This document shows positions 1 through 11,350 of a stretch of 64,000 bases of DNA, one piece after another. Source of the stretch: Dysidea avara. Its lineage: Eukaryota > Porifera > Demospongiae > Dictyoceratida > Dysideidae. The DNA lies in assembly GCF_963678975.1 (NCBI RefSeq), contig NC_089280.1, positions 17,520,780 to 17,584,779 on the forward strand, read 5' to 3'. The position numbers and the translations under genes are program-made. Numbering within the stretch: position 1 is the first letter of the stretch; each line of letters opens with the position of its first letter. A model generated the notes under the pieces. It saw only the letters and a program-made list of their open reading frames with translations. It was not told where the DNA came from and searched no databases.

Positions 1-12
1 AGATCATTACAG

Positions 13-95
13 CCATTTTTTGGCTGCCACCATTGATTTCACAACTTTTTTTTTAAGGCTACACCATTTTTCACAGCTTTTGTGTGGATATCACT
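13..95. repeat. Dispersed repeat, copy 1
   Basis: This stretch resembles 9360-9454: both run from 'ccatttyttggc' through 'ttgatttcac' and 'aaggct' to 'cacagct' and 'tttttgtgtggat' with small indels. The second copy lies in an intron of the NLR gene. No terminal inverted repeats or coding content are visible, so this is an old interspersed repeat of unknown class. Confidence 0.6.
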
Positions 96-263
96 TCTTT
101 TTGTGATTGCAAGTTCAAAAGCCAGCCTATATGACTGGCCTTGATACTTCCTTTCAACCTTTTCCCTTCACTGCAGGAATCATTGAAGACTGCATGGCTA
201 TATGTATTTATGAAGAACTGAAATAAGACGAATTTTAAAGGAACGTATATCCCAATTATAGCA

Positions 264-825
264 TGGGTAGATTCTAGGAATGGGAGATGCCGCCCTACCC
301 TGAAGAAGCTTCCACAGCAGAAATTGTTAATTATACTGTTCAAGCACTGTGGAGCTACGGATACTTCAGTTACACACTGATTCCGTCGAGCGGTAACAAA
401 TCGCTTTTGCAATTTTCAAAATCATGCATAATTCTCTAAGTTTGATCTGTACGAAAATCGGGCTGTATAAATCCAACTTTTCAAACACACCTTATGTAGC
501 TAAAGTCTTTGAGCAGGCTGTAGGACCAGGTGTCCTACAGACCTTCAGCACTTGTGCTGTAAAGCATTAATAAAATAAATTTTAAAAAATAAAAAAAATG
601 TACTGAATTATGCTCTTAATACCCTTGAAGTCAATTGACTACAGCATGCACAAGTTATTGCAGTTTTTCTAATGTGTACGTGCGAAAAGAAAATTTACAT
701 AAGAAGATTAAGACAAAGAAAATCAGACAAACTTTGAAGGCGCATGTCTCAGTGATGGGTGGGTAGATTCTAGTCAAATTTGGAATAGGAGATGCCCTAC
801 CCTGCGGGAGTTTCCATAGCAAGCT
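264..825. repeat. Pair of short direct repeats (264-320 and 761-825)
   Basis: Both begin with 'gggtagattcta' and continue through 'ggagatgc', 'cctaccctg' and 'ttccaya', about 497 bases apart. The intervening sequence has no convincing coding content. They are probably fragments of one interspersed element. Confidence 0.5.
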
Positions 826-3442
826 AGTACGGACAAGTGTATATTTTACAGGAACCAAGAAAATGCTGTTTTCATGCATTCGTAGCTCAATAGTACCTGT
901 TAGCTGTACTTGGCCATGCAACACACAGTAGTAGTGTGCCTGATTTTTTATTTATTTTTAAAAAATTTCTGTTTATACCATATCTGCTTACTTCCTAGCT
1001 GTTATTTATATCTGCTTATCTCCCATTGACATATCATTGGCAACATGAAGATGCTATTGGAATCTGCTTTCACAATTATTGTGCTTTGTGACAGCGAAGT
1101 GTTCTACAGTCATGAGTGGATGGGGATAGATGATCAAGGCTCTGTTCTTCCATGATATGTTCTCTACCCGTCCTTGGTGGTCAGACTGGATGCTACAATG
1201 GTCAACTTGCTCCTGGCCAGCTGATTTACACTATCAGACACCTTGATCACTAGCACAATGACGATCAGTTACCACTAGTTATAACTTCTATTGTCATTGC
1301 TATGTAGCTGTTAATCAGCATTCTGATTGACGTGAATGGTGTTACTGACATCTCAGAATGGAGGAACTGGTTTGACAGAAGTGACTTCATCAAATTACTA
1401 TCCTTGCAATAGCCTTCAATGTTTATTTAGCCAAGAAGGCTTACCAGGCTCAGAAGCAATGCAAATTGAGGAGACAGGGTTCAGCTAGTCTGAAAATCTT
1501 AAAGCCTTAAAGAAGAAGCAGCACAGGAAGCCTATCATCACGTTATTTGTGGTCATCGCTGGCAGTTCTTGGTATTTTGGGAAAGCTTCACATCACCTCT
1601 CAAGTTTATCAAGACCTCATGGATTATATCATTTTTTACAAACATTGAATTGAATTTGTGCTGCAGTTCTATATACTTATGGGTTGTATATTTCAAGCAA
1701 GTCAGTGATAAAGATTTTGGAGGATGAAACTCAGTTGCCACACAACCATAAACAGCTACACGAAACTTAATAAGTTTTTCACATACATGGTATTGTAAGA
1801 CACATGTAGTTATCATATCTATATTTACACAGAACAACTTGATTGTATAGTAAGTTGTAGTCTATTGAAGACTGCAGAGGTTTGTGACCGGTGTAAATTA
1901 ATTTAAAAAACAGACCTTACAGAGGTTGTTTGAAGTTGTCCAGGTTTTTCACAAGTGAAACATTTCCTCCGGTTGTGCTGTAAAAACAGTTGTCATAGCC
2001 TATAGCTACCATTTGTAATTGGCACTTAGATACAAAAATACATTATATCTTATGATACCTACTGTGTGTTAAACTCTGATGCAAGAATGGATAGTTTACT
2101 CTCCTTAACTTCTACAAAATGATTAATAATAAAGGATGCTGCGTGATAAAATTTGCTGATTTAATGGCTAACCAATTCAATTGCCCCCTACGCAGAAAAT
2201 CCAAACAGATCAATTCAATCTGTTAAACTACAAAACTTTTGAATGACCATCCAAATGTTGTTGTAATAAGGGTAGACCTTTGAACCAAATTAGTGAAAAT
2301 GACCAAGAAAGATCAAATAACTGCAATTAATGTTAAATTAATGTATTTTGGTAATTTAAGAGTTTATAACTTTTGCAGTGAAGGCTATTAGCCAGTTTTA
2401 TTGCTCAAATTAAGAGCATTTAAATCTAATTTTCCATTTGAAGGATTATCCCATAATTAAAAGCAAACTTAGACCATAGGTTGTATATACAACTTGTAAG
2501 CAAACTATAATGTAACTGTATCATGATCAAAGTAGTTGTTGTTCATGATGACTAACTTGTTATAACAATTAAACAAAATAATGTTTTGTGATGAGAGTAG
2601 TGATTTTACCATGCAATAATGGTTAAAAAGGTTATTTCGAACACTTCACTAGAGGTTGAAACAGATTGTGGGACATATACTGTTGCAATAAGCACGTACA
2701 TCCTTGGGTCATTACATCAGTTGTTTGAATTGCAGGTAAAAACCCCAAAGTTTTCAGTCATTTGTACCCATTTGATTTATACATTTTACCCCTAATTATT
2801 GAGACATGTATATATGTATATATATAGTGTGCATGTTCTGAATAAATATTTACTTAACAATCTTTAAACTGCATCTCTTCACATGTATGCAGGATATGTA
2901 CAACAATCACTATACATTTTGTTATAGTGTATGCATTGTTTAAAAAGAATTTACGGAAATATTACAGTGCTCCCAACAATCCCCTTGGCACCAAGATGTA
3001 TTCTGATACTCAAAGCCCATTCAATTATACTGAGCCCTGTTCACCTCAGACAAAATACTCTAATAGAACAGTCATTTCTGCTGTTTGGATAACTGAGTGT
3101 TCAGATAATTCAGGGAGCACTGTATGTATACTTTTACATGTAACTTGACAGTCACATAGACCAAAGCAATTACACATAAAGTTTTGACCATGTAATCAAG
3201 TTATTTTTCAGTAGAAAATGAAATCTGATCATGAATCTCAAATCTCATGGTGCTAGCTATATATTATGCTTTTACTCTAGATATTGAGTGTTGAAATTAC
3301 ATGCATGCATTACACTATACACTGTAAACTTTTCTTAGCCATAGAATACTCACACATGTTGCTATATTACACTAAACAGTAACTATGGTCCTATATAAGT
3401 GAAGTTGTCCTGTATAGTTCCAAATGTATACCTTTGTACTGT
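826..3442. other. Intergenic region, no gene recognised
   Basis: AT-rich sequence with only short open frames that match nothing I recognise and show no splice structure. It contains one copy of a dispersed motif 'ctctaatagaacagtca' (3059-3076) that recurs elsewhere in the window. It ends at the 3' side of the TRAF-like gene. Confidence 0.5.
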
Positions 3443-5113
3443 CTATAATTTGCTAACTTGAAGAAAAATACAATCATCTTTGAGATACTGACATGTACGA
3501 GTGGCCTTATTAAGGTCTCCATTAGAAATAAACTGTGAAAATCCAAAGCCAATTTCAGATATTTCATTATCAATGACTTTATCACCAATACCAACACCAC
3601 TACCATCATAGGTTAAAGTCTGTACATAGTGCTCATGGTCACTGATCTGGTTCAACAATTTAAATTCAAACTTTCCTTTTAGTGGCCATGTTAGATTACC
3701 ATCATAGGGACCTTTTGTGAGATACAGGTACAGTGACAGGTGAGTACCTTTACCATCATCACTACCAGCAGCATCGACACGCAGACACATATTGTATCCC
3801 TCATTATGCGAGTAGAAAGACTCGGTATACCTGATAACCTGATTTTTCATATTTTTGCTATATCCACGGAGTCTCATAATTACTGGGCAAACTTGACCAC
3901 CTGATGTGGTTAATGCTGTCACAGCTAGTAAAGCTGACCAACGCACTCCTGAAATGTTTGACACTGCATCATTGGTATAGTAGGGGCGTCTATCAGTGGT
4001 AGCATTTTGGTTCATTAAAATCATTAATCGTTTTATCTGCTTTAGTGCATCATCAAGTTGTGTCTTTGTATCAGTTAGTTCATCTTTGATTGTAGATAAA
4101 TCTTCTTGAGTATCTGTTAACTTTTTCTGAGTGTCCACCATCTGCTGTGCAGTATTGTCAAGTTCAGATCTAGTCAATGACAGGTGTTGCTTCACATTCT
4201 CTTCCTCGTGATTCTCCAGGTACTTACGCATTACCCTCTCCTCACATCCCATGCTGTGATACTCACACTGGACCATTTCAAGCAGACACTCCTTTCTGTG
4301 TGCTTCCATTTCTTCACGGCAGACACTCTCTATGTCACACTTGTTTGGACAGGGAAGCATAAGCTTGGGACACTGTTCTTTGTGTTCACCTTCAATAAAC
4401 TGATGTTCTCCTGTAATGTGGCAACACTGACAGTTAACTTTACGACATGCACACTCCAACTCCATATGGCTTTTTAAAATTTGTCTTTTTAGCATTTCCC
4501 CACACACGTTTAAGCATTGCACATCCTCAAGAGGACACTCCTTCCTATGTTCTTCTATGTCTTCACGAAAAATACTTGCTGCCTGACACTTGTTTGGACA
4601 GGGTAATGGAACCTTCGGACACTGTTCCTTATGTTCTCCCATAATAAATTGGTATTCTCCTATGATGTGGCAATACTGACAGTCAACTGTACGACGTGGA
4701 CACTCAGTCTCAACATGACTGGTAAGATATTGTCGTTGTAACATCTTCCCACACTCATTGGAACACTTCACATCCTCAAACTGACAACCATCACTGTTTC
4801 CATGGTGATTACTGATGCGATTAATTTCCCCCTGCCACTCACACCCCTTCCCCTTGTTAGTACACATCACACAAAGTTCCCTTATTTCCCTATCAGCTTG
4901 TTTGTTTATAACAGTAAAAAACTCTTTATCACGGCAACATGGACAAATCCTAGTAGTTCTCTTTACATCATTCAAACAAGACTTGCAGAAGTTATGTCCA
5001 CAACATGTGCTCAAGTGAGGGTCTCGACATGGATGGATACAAATCTTACACACATACCGATCATGCGGTGAGTCTACGAATTCGTAAACGTAGCCCCCGT
5101 TGGGAATGGCCAT
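3443..5113 (-). CDS. TRAF-like RING/zinc-finger/MATH adaptor protein
   Basis: Single-exon gene of 556 codons. TRAF proteins are cytoplasmic adaptors and often E3 ubiquitin ligases that couple receptors to NF-kB and MAPK signalling. In order: a RING finger at about residues 21-61 (CKIC, CCGHNFCKSC, CPCC); TRAF-type zinc fingers at about 80-310, including two near-duplicate blocks around 'GEYQFIMGEHKEQCPK' and 'GEHQFIEGEHKEQCPK'; a coiled coil at about 315-370 rich in heptad-like 'DTQKKLTDTQEDL'; and a MATH/TRAF-C domain at about 395-556 with 'SFYSHNEGYNMCLRVDA', 'WPLKGKFEFKLLNQ' and 'YLKDDCIFLQV'. Length and order fit TRAF4-like proteins. An in-frame TTG lies directly upstream, but the first ATG is at 5113. 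The gene is divergent from the NLR gene starting at 5422, so they probably share a promoter. Family assignment is firm; a specific orthologue is not. Confidence 0.93.
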   Translation of the reverse strand: MAIPNGGYVYEFVDSPHDRYVCKICIHPCRDPHLSTCCGHNFCKSCLNDVKRTTRICPCCRDKEFFTVINKQADREIRELCVMCTNKGKGCEWQGEINRISNHHGNSDGCQFEDVKCSNECGKMLQRQYLTSHVETECPRRTVDCQYCHIIGEYQFIMGEHKEQCPKVPLPCPNKCQAASIFREDIEEHRKECPLEDVQCLNVCGEMLKRQILKSHMELECACRKVNCQCCHITGEHQFIEGEHKEQCPKLMLPCPNKCDIESVCREEMEAHRKECLLEMVQCEYHSMGCEERVMRKYLENHEEENVKQHLSLTRSELDNTAQQMVDTQKKLTDTQEDLSTIKDELTDTKTQLDDALKQIKRLMILMNQNATTDRRPYYTNDAVSNISGVRWSALLAVTALTTSGGQVCPVIMRLRGYSKNMKNQVIRYTESFYSHNEGYNMCLRVDAAGSDDGKGTHLSLYLYLTKGPYDGNLTWPLKGKFEFKLLNQISDHEHYVQTLTYDGSGVGIGDKVIDNEISEIGFGFSQFISNGDLNKATRTCQYLKDDCIFLQVSKL

Positions 5114-5421
5114 CAATAATCGGTACCTTGACTTCGCCCTTGAAAAAAGAGGTATTTTCAGCTAGCCACAACAAAATTTATTGTTTATAATTCAGTCCGT
5201 CCCCGTCGATTCTAGTGTTTCATAAAGAGGTACAAAGCTGCACACAAACAGTTGCAAAATCGATAAATCCGTGATCAGCTGATGCAGATACTGGTTTCTG
5301 CATTAAAATATAAGGATCTAGCTGTTACAGGTACTTCCCCTGCTGATCTCGCCTGGAATTTCCCCTTGTAGATCAGCGAACATCCCGCATCATTTTATCT
5401 TACGGATGGTTTTGGTTAGAA
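5114..5421. promoter_or_regulatory. Shared intergenic promoter region of the TRAF-like and NLR genes
   Basis: 308 bases separate the two divergent start codons, too short for much beyond a bidirectional promoter and two 5' leaders. The NLR start has G at -3 and G at +4. The region contains 'gtgatcagctgatgc' (an E-box core CAGCTG in a palindrome) near 5272 and the NF-kB-type site described separately. No clear TATA box is seen. Confidence 0.6.
5355..5364 (-). promoter_or_regulatory. Perfect NF-kB consensus motif between TRAF-like and NLR genes
   Basis: The minus strand reads GGGAAATTCC, an exact match to GGGRNWYYCC. The site is 58 bases before the NLR start codon and 242 before the TRAF start. 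It is enclosed by 8-base inverted arms, GCTGATCT (5342-5349) and AGATCAGC (5370-5377). A single 10-base match can arise by chance; its position between two genes of a kB-signalling type makes it worth noting. Binding is not shown. Confidence 0.55.
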
Positions 5422-8400
5422 ATGGGTAATATGTTCACTACCGAAACTACCACAGACACAGCTCAAGCAAAACCTCTCTCTCAGCGGCTGCAGACCGCCC
5501 CTTCAGGGAGCCAGAATCTTGCTTTACCGCCTCCTGTACTCGTACGAGAGCACATATCAACTTCATCAAGTTAGTACATATCGGGTACTCATCAGTGACT
5601 GCTGTATACTAATATCTGATTGTAGATGATGGGGTATTCGGCCCGAGGGTATTCCAACACTTTTACCCTCGGTTGGTCGAAATACTACCAATGAATGATG
5701 TCACTTTTCTATCAAAACTGTACTCAGTAAAACTCCTTCCAGGAAACATGAAAGATCAAGTGCAGGCATGTCCCACGCAAGCTGATAAAGCAACGTATTT
5801 TCTTGACCATGTGATCAAGCCATCAGTGATAAGTGGTGTTGGTAAAAGTTTTGACAGTCTTCTTGCTGTGATGGAAAATAGTGAGTATGATGGTGTGAAG
5901 GAGTTGGCTAAAATGATGAGAAATAGAATGGAGAATGAGCAAAGCATCACTAATGCTGGTTAGAGATATCATCTACTGTTATGTGCACGTGTGTAATATC
6001 ATATGCTATTGACAGATATGCTGCCGATGACTTGTACTGCACAGTATGTGAGAAAGTCTAGCCCAGTAGATACTACTATTATAAACAGGTTGCAGTCTAG
6101 ATACTGTAAGCACTTGTCCACTAGTGGTACTGACTGGCCACGTCATTACATTCGATTGGCTTTAGTTAAAGAAGAAAAGATTGGTGAAGAAGGTACAATG
6201 TTGGAAGAAATAACACGGCTGACATTGCAAGGGCAGGTTGATGAAATATTATTGAAGAAGGAGCCACTTAGTGATCTTTATGATATTTTCCATTATCAAA
6301 GCAGGCCCTGTCCTCGTGTGATATTAGTAATGGGAGCCCCAGGTAATTCTGTTGTGCACTGTGATAAGTATTCACAATAGCCTCTGACAATTGTGTAGGT
6401 ATAGGCAAGACAACCCTTGCCAATGAGATCTGCATAAAATGGGCCAGGGATGGATTTTTAGCAGACGATTTTGATATTGTTTTATTAATTCCACTAAGGT
6501 CAGTTCAAGAAAGATCAGTTGAAGAAATAGTCACAGAGTACATTGGTGGAAGAGAGGCATATGAACAGCTGAAGAAGTCAGGGGGTGTGAGAAGCCTAGT
6601 AATCCTTGAAGGGCTAGATGAGATTGCAGTGGACTTACAAAGAACTGATAAATTTCTAGTGCGGGTGGTTAAGAATTGTACGTTACTGGAACAAGCAACA
6701 ATACTAATCACATCAAGACCTCACGCATGTGAGAAGCTTAATGCTGGCAGAAGAATAGAAGTTGTGGGATTTGGCAAGAAAGAGATTGAAGAATTTGTGA
6801 TGAATTTTTTTGCTGATCCCCATTTTATTAATGAATTTCTGTACCAACTAGATGAATATCCTCACATTCACAGCCTTTGTTATATTCCCATGAACTTATT
6901 AATGATATTGGATATATTTCAGGTAAACAAGAAGAAACTTCCGTCAACTGTTACTCAGTTATACCAGTTGTTCATAGTGATGGTACTGCAGCGACAGATT
7001 GAAAAGGCCAACGAAGAGAAACAGGCACACTTATCTCAAGCAGTACCAGCAGCCAGATATATCAAAGAGGCCATCACAAAGACATTTTGTAAAGTTTTAC
7101 CTGGGATTCCTGAGGTAGCAATTGGAACAGTCTTTTTACTGAGCAGGTTGGCTTATTGTGGCTTCTTTGAATGGTGCAGTAAAGCATATTGGAGAAAACA
7201 GAATGATCCAAAGATCATTTTTTCAATTCAGGACCTTATCCAATGTGGTATAGAGTTGACACCTGAATTAGATGGGTATGGTCTCTTAAAAGCCACTCAT
7301 ACTCACCAGTTGCCCAAAGACACAATCACATACAGTTTCACTCATTTGACCATTCAAGAGTTTTTGTGTGCACTCTACATGTCCACAATGTCAGACCGAG
7401 AGTATCAGTTATTGTTGAATAAACATTTTAATGACTATCCAAATGTGTTTGTGTTCTTATGTGGCCTGACAGGATTAGCATCACACGTCATGCGTACGTC
7501 ACAATTTATTTGCTATAAGTTAACGTCTGTTGTCGATGTAGTAACAGTAATAAAGTGTGTGTATGAGAGTCAACAAACTAGTTTACCTCATTTAACTGGT
7601 CATTTGGAAATGGACTTAAGCATTAAGCATCTGTCACCTTATGACTGTGAGTGTGTCTCATACGTGTTGTCATACTGTCCAGTTGCAAAACTGAGCATGG
7701 CAGGCTGTCATATTGGAAATGAAGGAGCTAAAACGTTAGTCAAGTATTTTCCTAATAAAAGCATAAATGGTGTTGATCATGTATTGCAAGAACTAGATCT
7801 ATATGGTAATGATCTCACCGTGACTGGACTGAAACTTCTGACGAACATTATAATAAAAAGTAAGTCCCTATAATACTATGATATTATAGCATATTGCAAT
7901 TGAGTGATAATTATTTGGATCTAATACTTGCAGGTAGCATCTCAATGAGAGTGTTAGATATTGGTAAGAACAACATAGGTGATGATGGTATATTGCTATT
8001 GACGAAGAGTCTCCTATGCAGTAGCACTGAGCTGGTTGAGTTGTGGATCTATCAGTGTGGATTATCAGTGGAAGGTGCAACATAATGTTTTTTATGTATA
8101 CGTATATACACACACATACCATTATTCTCTGTAGCAAGAGTTTATAATATGTTATAAACTCTTGTCTTTAGCAGAAGCTATTATTTGTGAAGTGTAAAGT
8201 GTAGTGCTAAAATGTAAACAAAATATTGTTGATTGTGGTTTGGCTTGTGGGAAGCTAATTTATTGAATGCCAAAATAAGGATTTTCACGTAATGCCGTCA
8301 TGTCTCTTGATCTTATTTTACTATTTCTTACTGGTTTCCAACTCAAAGGCAGAAAAGCCAATCAGAGGAGGGGTCCATTCTATTTAAATAAAAACACCTA

Positions 8401-10068
8401 ATTAAAATTGTTTTACAGTTAAATCTTACCACTCTAAGTCTATACAGAAAGATTTGACACGTTAATCGGTAATTATTTTAGAGGTACTTAATACGTTCAA
8501 GACTCGGGAGAAGCAATTCTGTGTTGGAGAGAAGCAGTTTATGTAGTTTGATTACTGAAAGTTGCTATCTTTTTAGTAATACACCTTGTTTTAGACTTTA
8601 ATTTCACTTGCTTTTTAAATTATTTTTTTCATTTTAAAAAGCTGACTGGTACGTTTCCGAAAACCAGTGAAACCCCCTTAGAACCGCACCTGGAGGGTGT
8701 ACTGCTATATCTGTGATTACGGAAACCAGTGAAACCCCCTTAGAACCACTCATGGAGGGGTATACTGCTATACTTGTGATTATGTTAATATACAGGTGCC
8801 AGTTATATCTGTGAATTTTTGAAGAAAACTAATACTTTGACAACCCTTACCATGGGAAACAATGCTATTGGTGATGATGGAATAGCCATGATAACAGGAA
8901 CACTCCAATACAACAGTACCCTTTCTACATTAAGAGTGGAAGATTGTCAACTTACAGTAATAGGTGAATAGCTACGTATAATTATGTATAGCATATATGC
9001 AGTGTATAATATTGAAAAAGTTGTGTGACGTTTTCAGTACATACAGATCTATTTCATATCAGCAATGATGTTGATAATAAGTGTTAATAGCATTAACATC
9101 ATTATTTTGATAATTTAAAATAAAAAATTGAAACTTTGGCTGTCCATATCTCACGAATGGCTGTAATGAATGTGCTGTGTGGCCTTCCCTACCTGGCAAT
9201 GCAAAAATGGTGTGCTTTGAAGAAGGGACCATGGAGCTATGCAGGCATGAAAATCATGTTTTCTTTATACACATAGTGTGACGCACCAGCTTTCTTGGCT
9301 ACTCGACAATGTATAATGAAATCTTTTATAGGAGTCAGGTATGTATGAGTCAAGAGCAAGCCATTTCTTGGCCACCACCTTGATTTCACTACTTTTTCAC
9401 CCAAGTTTTTGAAGGCTGCACCTTTTTTCACAGCTTGGCTGTTTTTGTGTGGATTTTATTAACTCTTGGTTTTACTCATTAGTATAGTCATCCAAGTCAA
9501 ATTAAAAAACAAAAACAAAAAAAAAAAAACAGGAAGGTTTGCCTGAGTATTTCTAGCTCAACATAATGTAACTAACACATAGTAAATATCCATAGCTATG
9601 TGACATTTTTTTGTGATTAAACATTATACCAATATAGAGTTATTGGTAGAGGAAAATGCATTTCACTTTCTAGGTGCCAGATATATTGGAGAATTACTGG
9701 CAGTGAATTCCACTCTACAAGTTTTGTGGATGTCAGCAAACGCTATCAGTGATGATGGCATCACTGCCATTGCTGAAACACTTGGTAATAGCAGGATCAA
9801 GGAATTGGATATTAATAGGTGTTCCATCACTTTGCCCGGAATAAAACCACTTGCTGCAGCATTATCGGTCAGCCAAAATCTTAGAATAGTCAACCTTCAT
9901 GGAAATTCTATCACTATGGAGGGAGCATGTCTGATACTTCAGTCAGCAGTGGAAAGTGGACAGTGTCACCAAGTTGTGATCAATAAGGAGTACTGGAATG
10001 ATGAAGAAGCAAAAAGAATGATAACAGTCCTAGAAGACAGGGCAAAGACTATACAATGTGTGATTTAA
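5422..10068 (+). CDS. NLR-type receptor: CARD-like, NACHT, leucine-rich repeats (7 exons)
   Basis: Exons 5422-5569, 5626-5958, 6016-6342, 6399-7859, 7934-8074, 8796-8963 and 9674-10068 join without a stop to 990 codons; every intron is GT-AG and phase 1. The protein begins MGNMFT, a candidate N-myristoylation site. Exon 2 encodes a helical, CARD/death-fold-like region (residues ~50-160, 'LLAVMENSEYDGVKELAKMM'). The NACHT ATPase follows: Walker A GAPGIGKTT (267-275) split by an intron, Walker B LVILEGLDE (336-344, with E where many NACHT proteins have D), and a sensor-like TSRP (374-377). From about residue 690 come ribonuclease-inhibitor-type leucine-rich repeats, continued by the last three exons. 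This is the layout of animal cytosolic pattern-recognition NLRs. The CARD call is the least certain part; NACHT and LRR are clear. Confidence 0.9.
8661..8786. repeat. Tandem duplication of about 62 bases inside an NLR intron
   Basis: Two copies begin with 'aaaccagtgaaaccccctta' at 8661 and 8723 and end in 'gtgatta'. They lie in the 721-base intron between exons 5 and 6 of the NLR gene. Related 'gaaaccccct' sequence occurs near 62808. Confidence 0.7.
8964..9673. other. NLR intron 6 with dispersed repeat copy 2 (9360-9454)
   Basis: 710-base intron bounded by GTGAAT and TAG. It contains the second copy of the repeat seen at 13-95, an A-rich run near 9505-9530, and no open frame I recognise. Confidence 0.6.
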
Positions 10069-10349
10069 TTTGTATTGCCATTTAAAATTCTTATATAGGG
10101 ATCAACACATTTAATACACTACAACAGTTGAGAAGATAAACTTGTGATAGGATGGTTGATAACTTGTAACTTGTAGATATAGTACATTGACAACTGACAT
10201 TAAATACATGAAGATTATTGTACTGCATGTCGTATACACACATGTACAGGATCTACCTTGCAGTTCACCATATCAAGAATTTTAATAGTACTATTATTAA
10301 AACAAAACTATAGATACGTGCAAAATAAACTAGACCATGCACTGTAATT

Positions 10350-10882
10350 CTATTTCTGTTTCTTTGCTGAGTACAGCATTGCTATGAATGGCTCTTCAAC
10401 AAATATTGTAGTCCTGTACACAAGTAACGGTAGGACTAGTGCAAACCCAATAGTACTGCCACTATGCAGAGCAACTCCAGCATAATTTATAACACAGCCC
10501 CAGTACATTGGGTTGTCTGTAACTGTATAAGGGAATGACGTAACAAGTCCACCTTCCATAAGTAATCCAAAATAATCACCATAAAATGTTCCAAAAAACC
10601 CAAGCCTCCAGTAACTGGAGAGTACTAGAACCATGGCAACTGTAAGACAGCAAAGTCCCAATCCATAAGCAAAATTATTATCTAGCCATATTTTGGGATA
10701 TGAATCTAGCGCAGCTTGAAATGTCACTGTGTGTATAACATACTGCCACTCTTGGTCCACAGAAGATCTTCGATACTAGTCCAGTGTAGTACTCAAGTCT
10801 GCTGATCACAGTCCAGAATATTGGGTAAACAGTATATAATCCAAAAGCAGGCATGTTGAAATTCTGGCGTGATGTTCAGCAT
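10350..10882 (-). pseudogene. Broken PEMT paralogue (phosphatidylethanolamine N-methyltransferase)
   Basis: This is a tandem relative of the intact gene at 11351-11935. An ATG at 10882 opens 'MLNITPEFQHACFWI', equivalent to 'NLTPEFYIACFWI' in the intact copy. The frame then shifts into 'RLEYYTGLVSKIFCGPRVAV' and shifts again, with a loss of roughly nine codons, into the C-terminal part containing 'GYGLGLCC'-like sequence, 'SSYWRLGFFGTFYGDYFG', 'DNPMYWG' and 'EEPFIAMLYSAKKQK'. The two shifts have no splice-site explanation that I see. The C-terminal half keeps all the family motifs and a KKXX ending, so decay is recent or the 3' part is still used. Confidence 0.78.
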
Positions 10883-11350
10883 ACTTGTGTGCCTGTAAGA
10901 GATATATAGTTACATGCAGTGTGTAACAAGTGGTGCAGACATTCACTCCAACTTTAATTTTATATGCTTTCTTTGGTTTTGAAACTAGTTTTCACCATTA
11001 ATATATATATAGCAGTTACATGCAGCTAGAGCAGCTCCATTAGACAATATATAGTTGCTGTTTTAAGCTAGTGCACTAGTTTTACTTTCCAGCTACATAA
11101 TATATAGCATTGTCATGAGTTATTGTATGCCATACACAATACTGTTGTATGTACATACATTATACTGTTCCATAAAATAAATTGCATCAATAGAATACTT
11201 TTTTCATTTTCAGAATTTGTATACAAAACTGAAAAGCAAATTAATAGCTTTGGCTTAGTGCAATGTTTATGGTGCTCATGGTTAAATAAATAAATAAATA
11301 AATAATAAATGTAACAACTAAGCGCTACATAATAATGATAACTGTCCAGT
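10883..11350. other. Spacer between the two PEMT copies
   Basis: No coding sequence recognised. It contains an (AAAT)n simple repeat at about 11284-11310 and several 'atatata' runs. It serves as the 3' flank of the intact PEMT gene and the 5' flank of the broken one. Confidence 0.5.
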
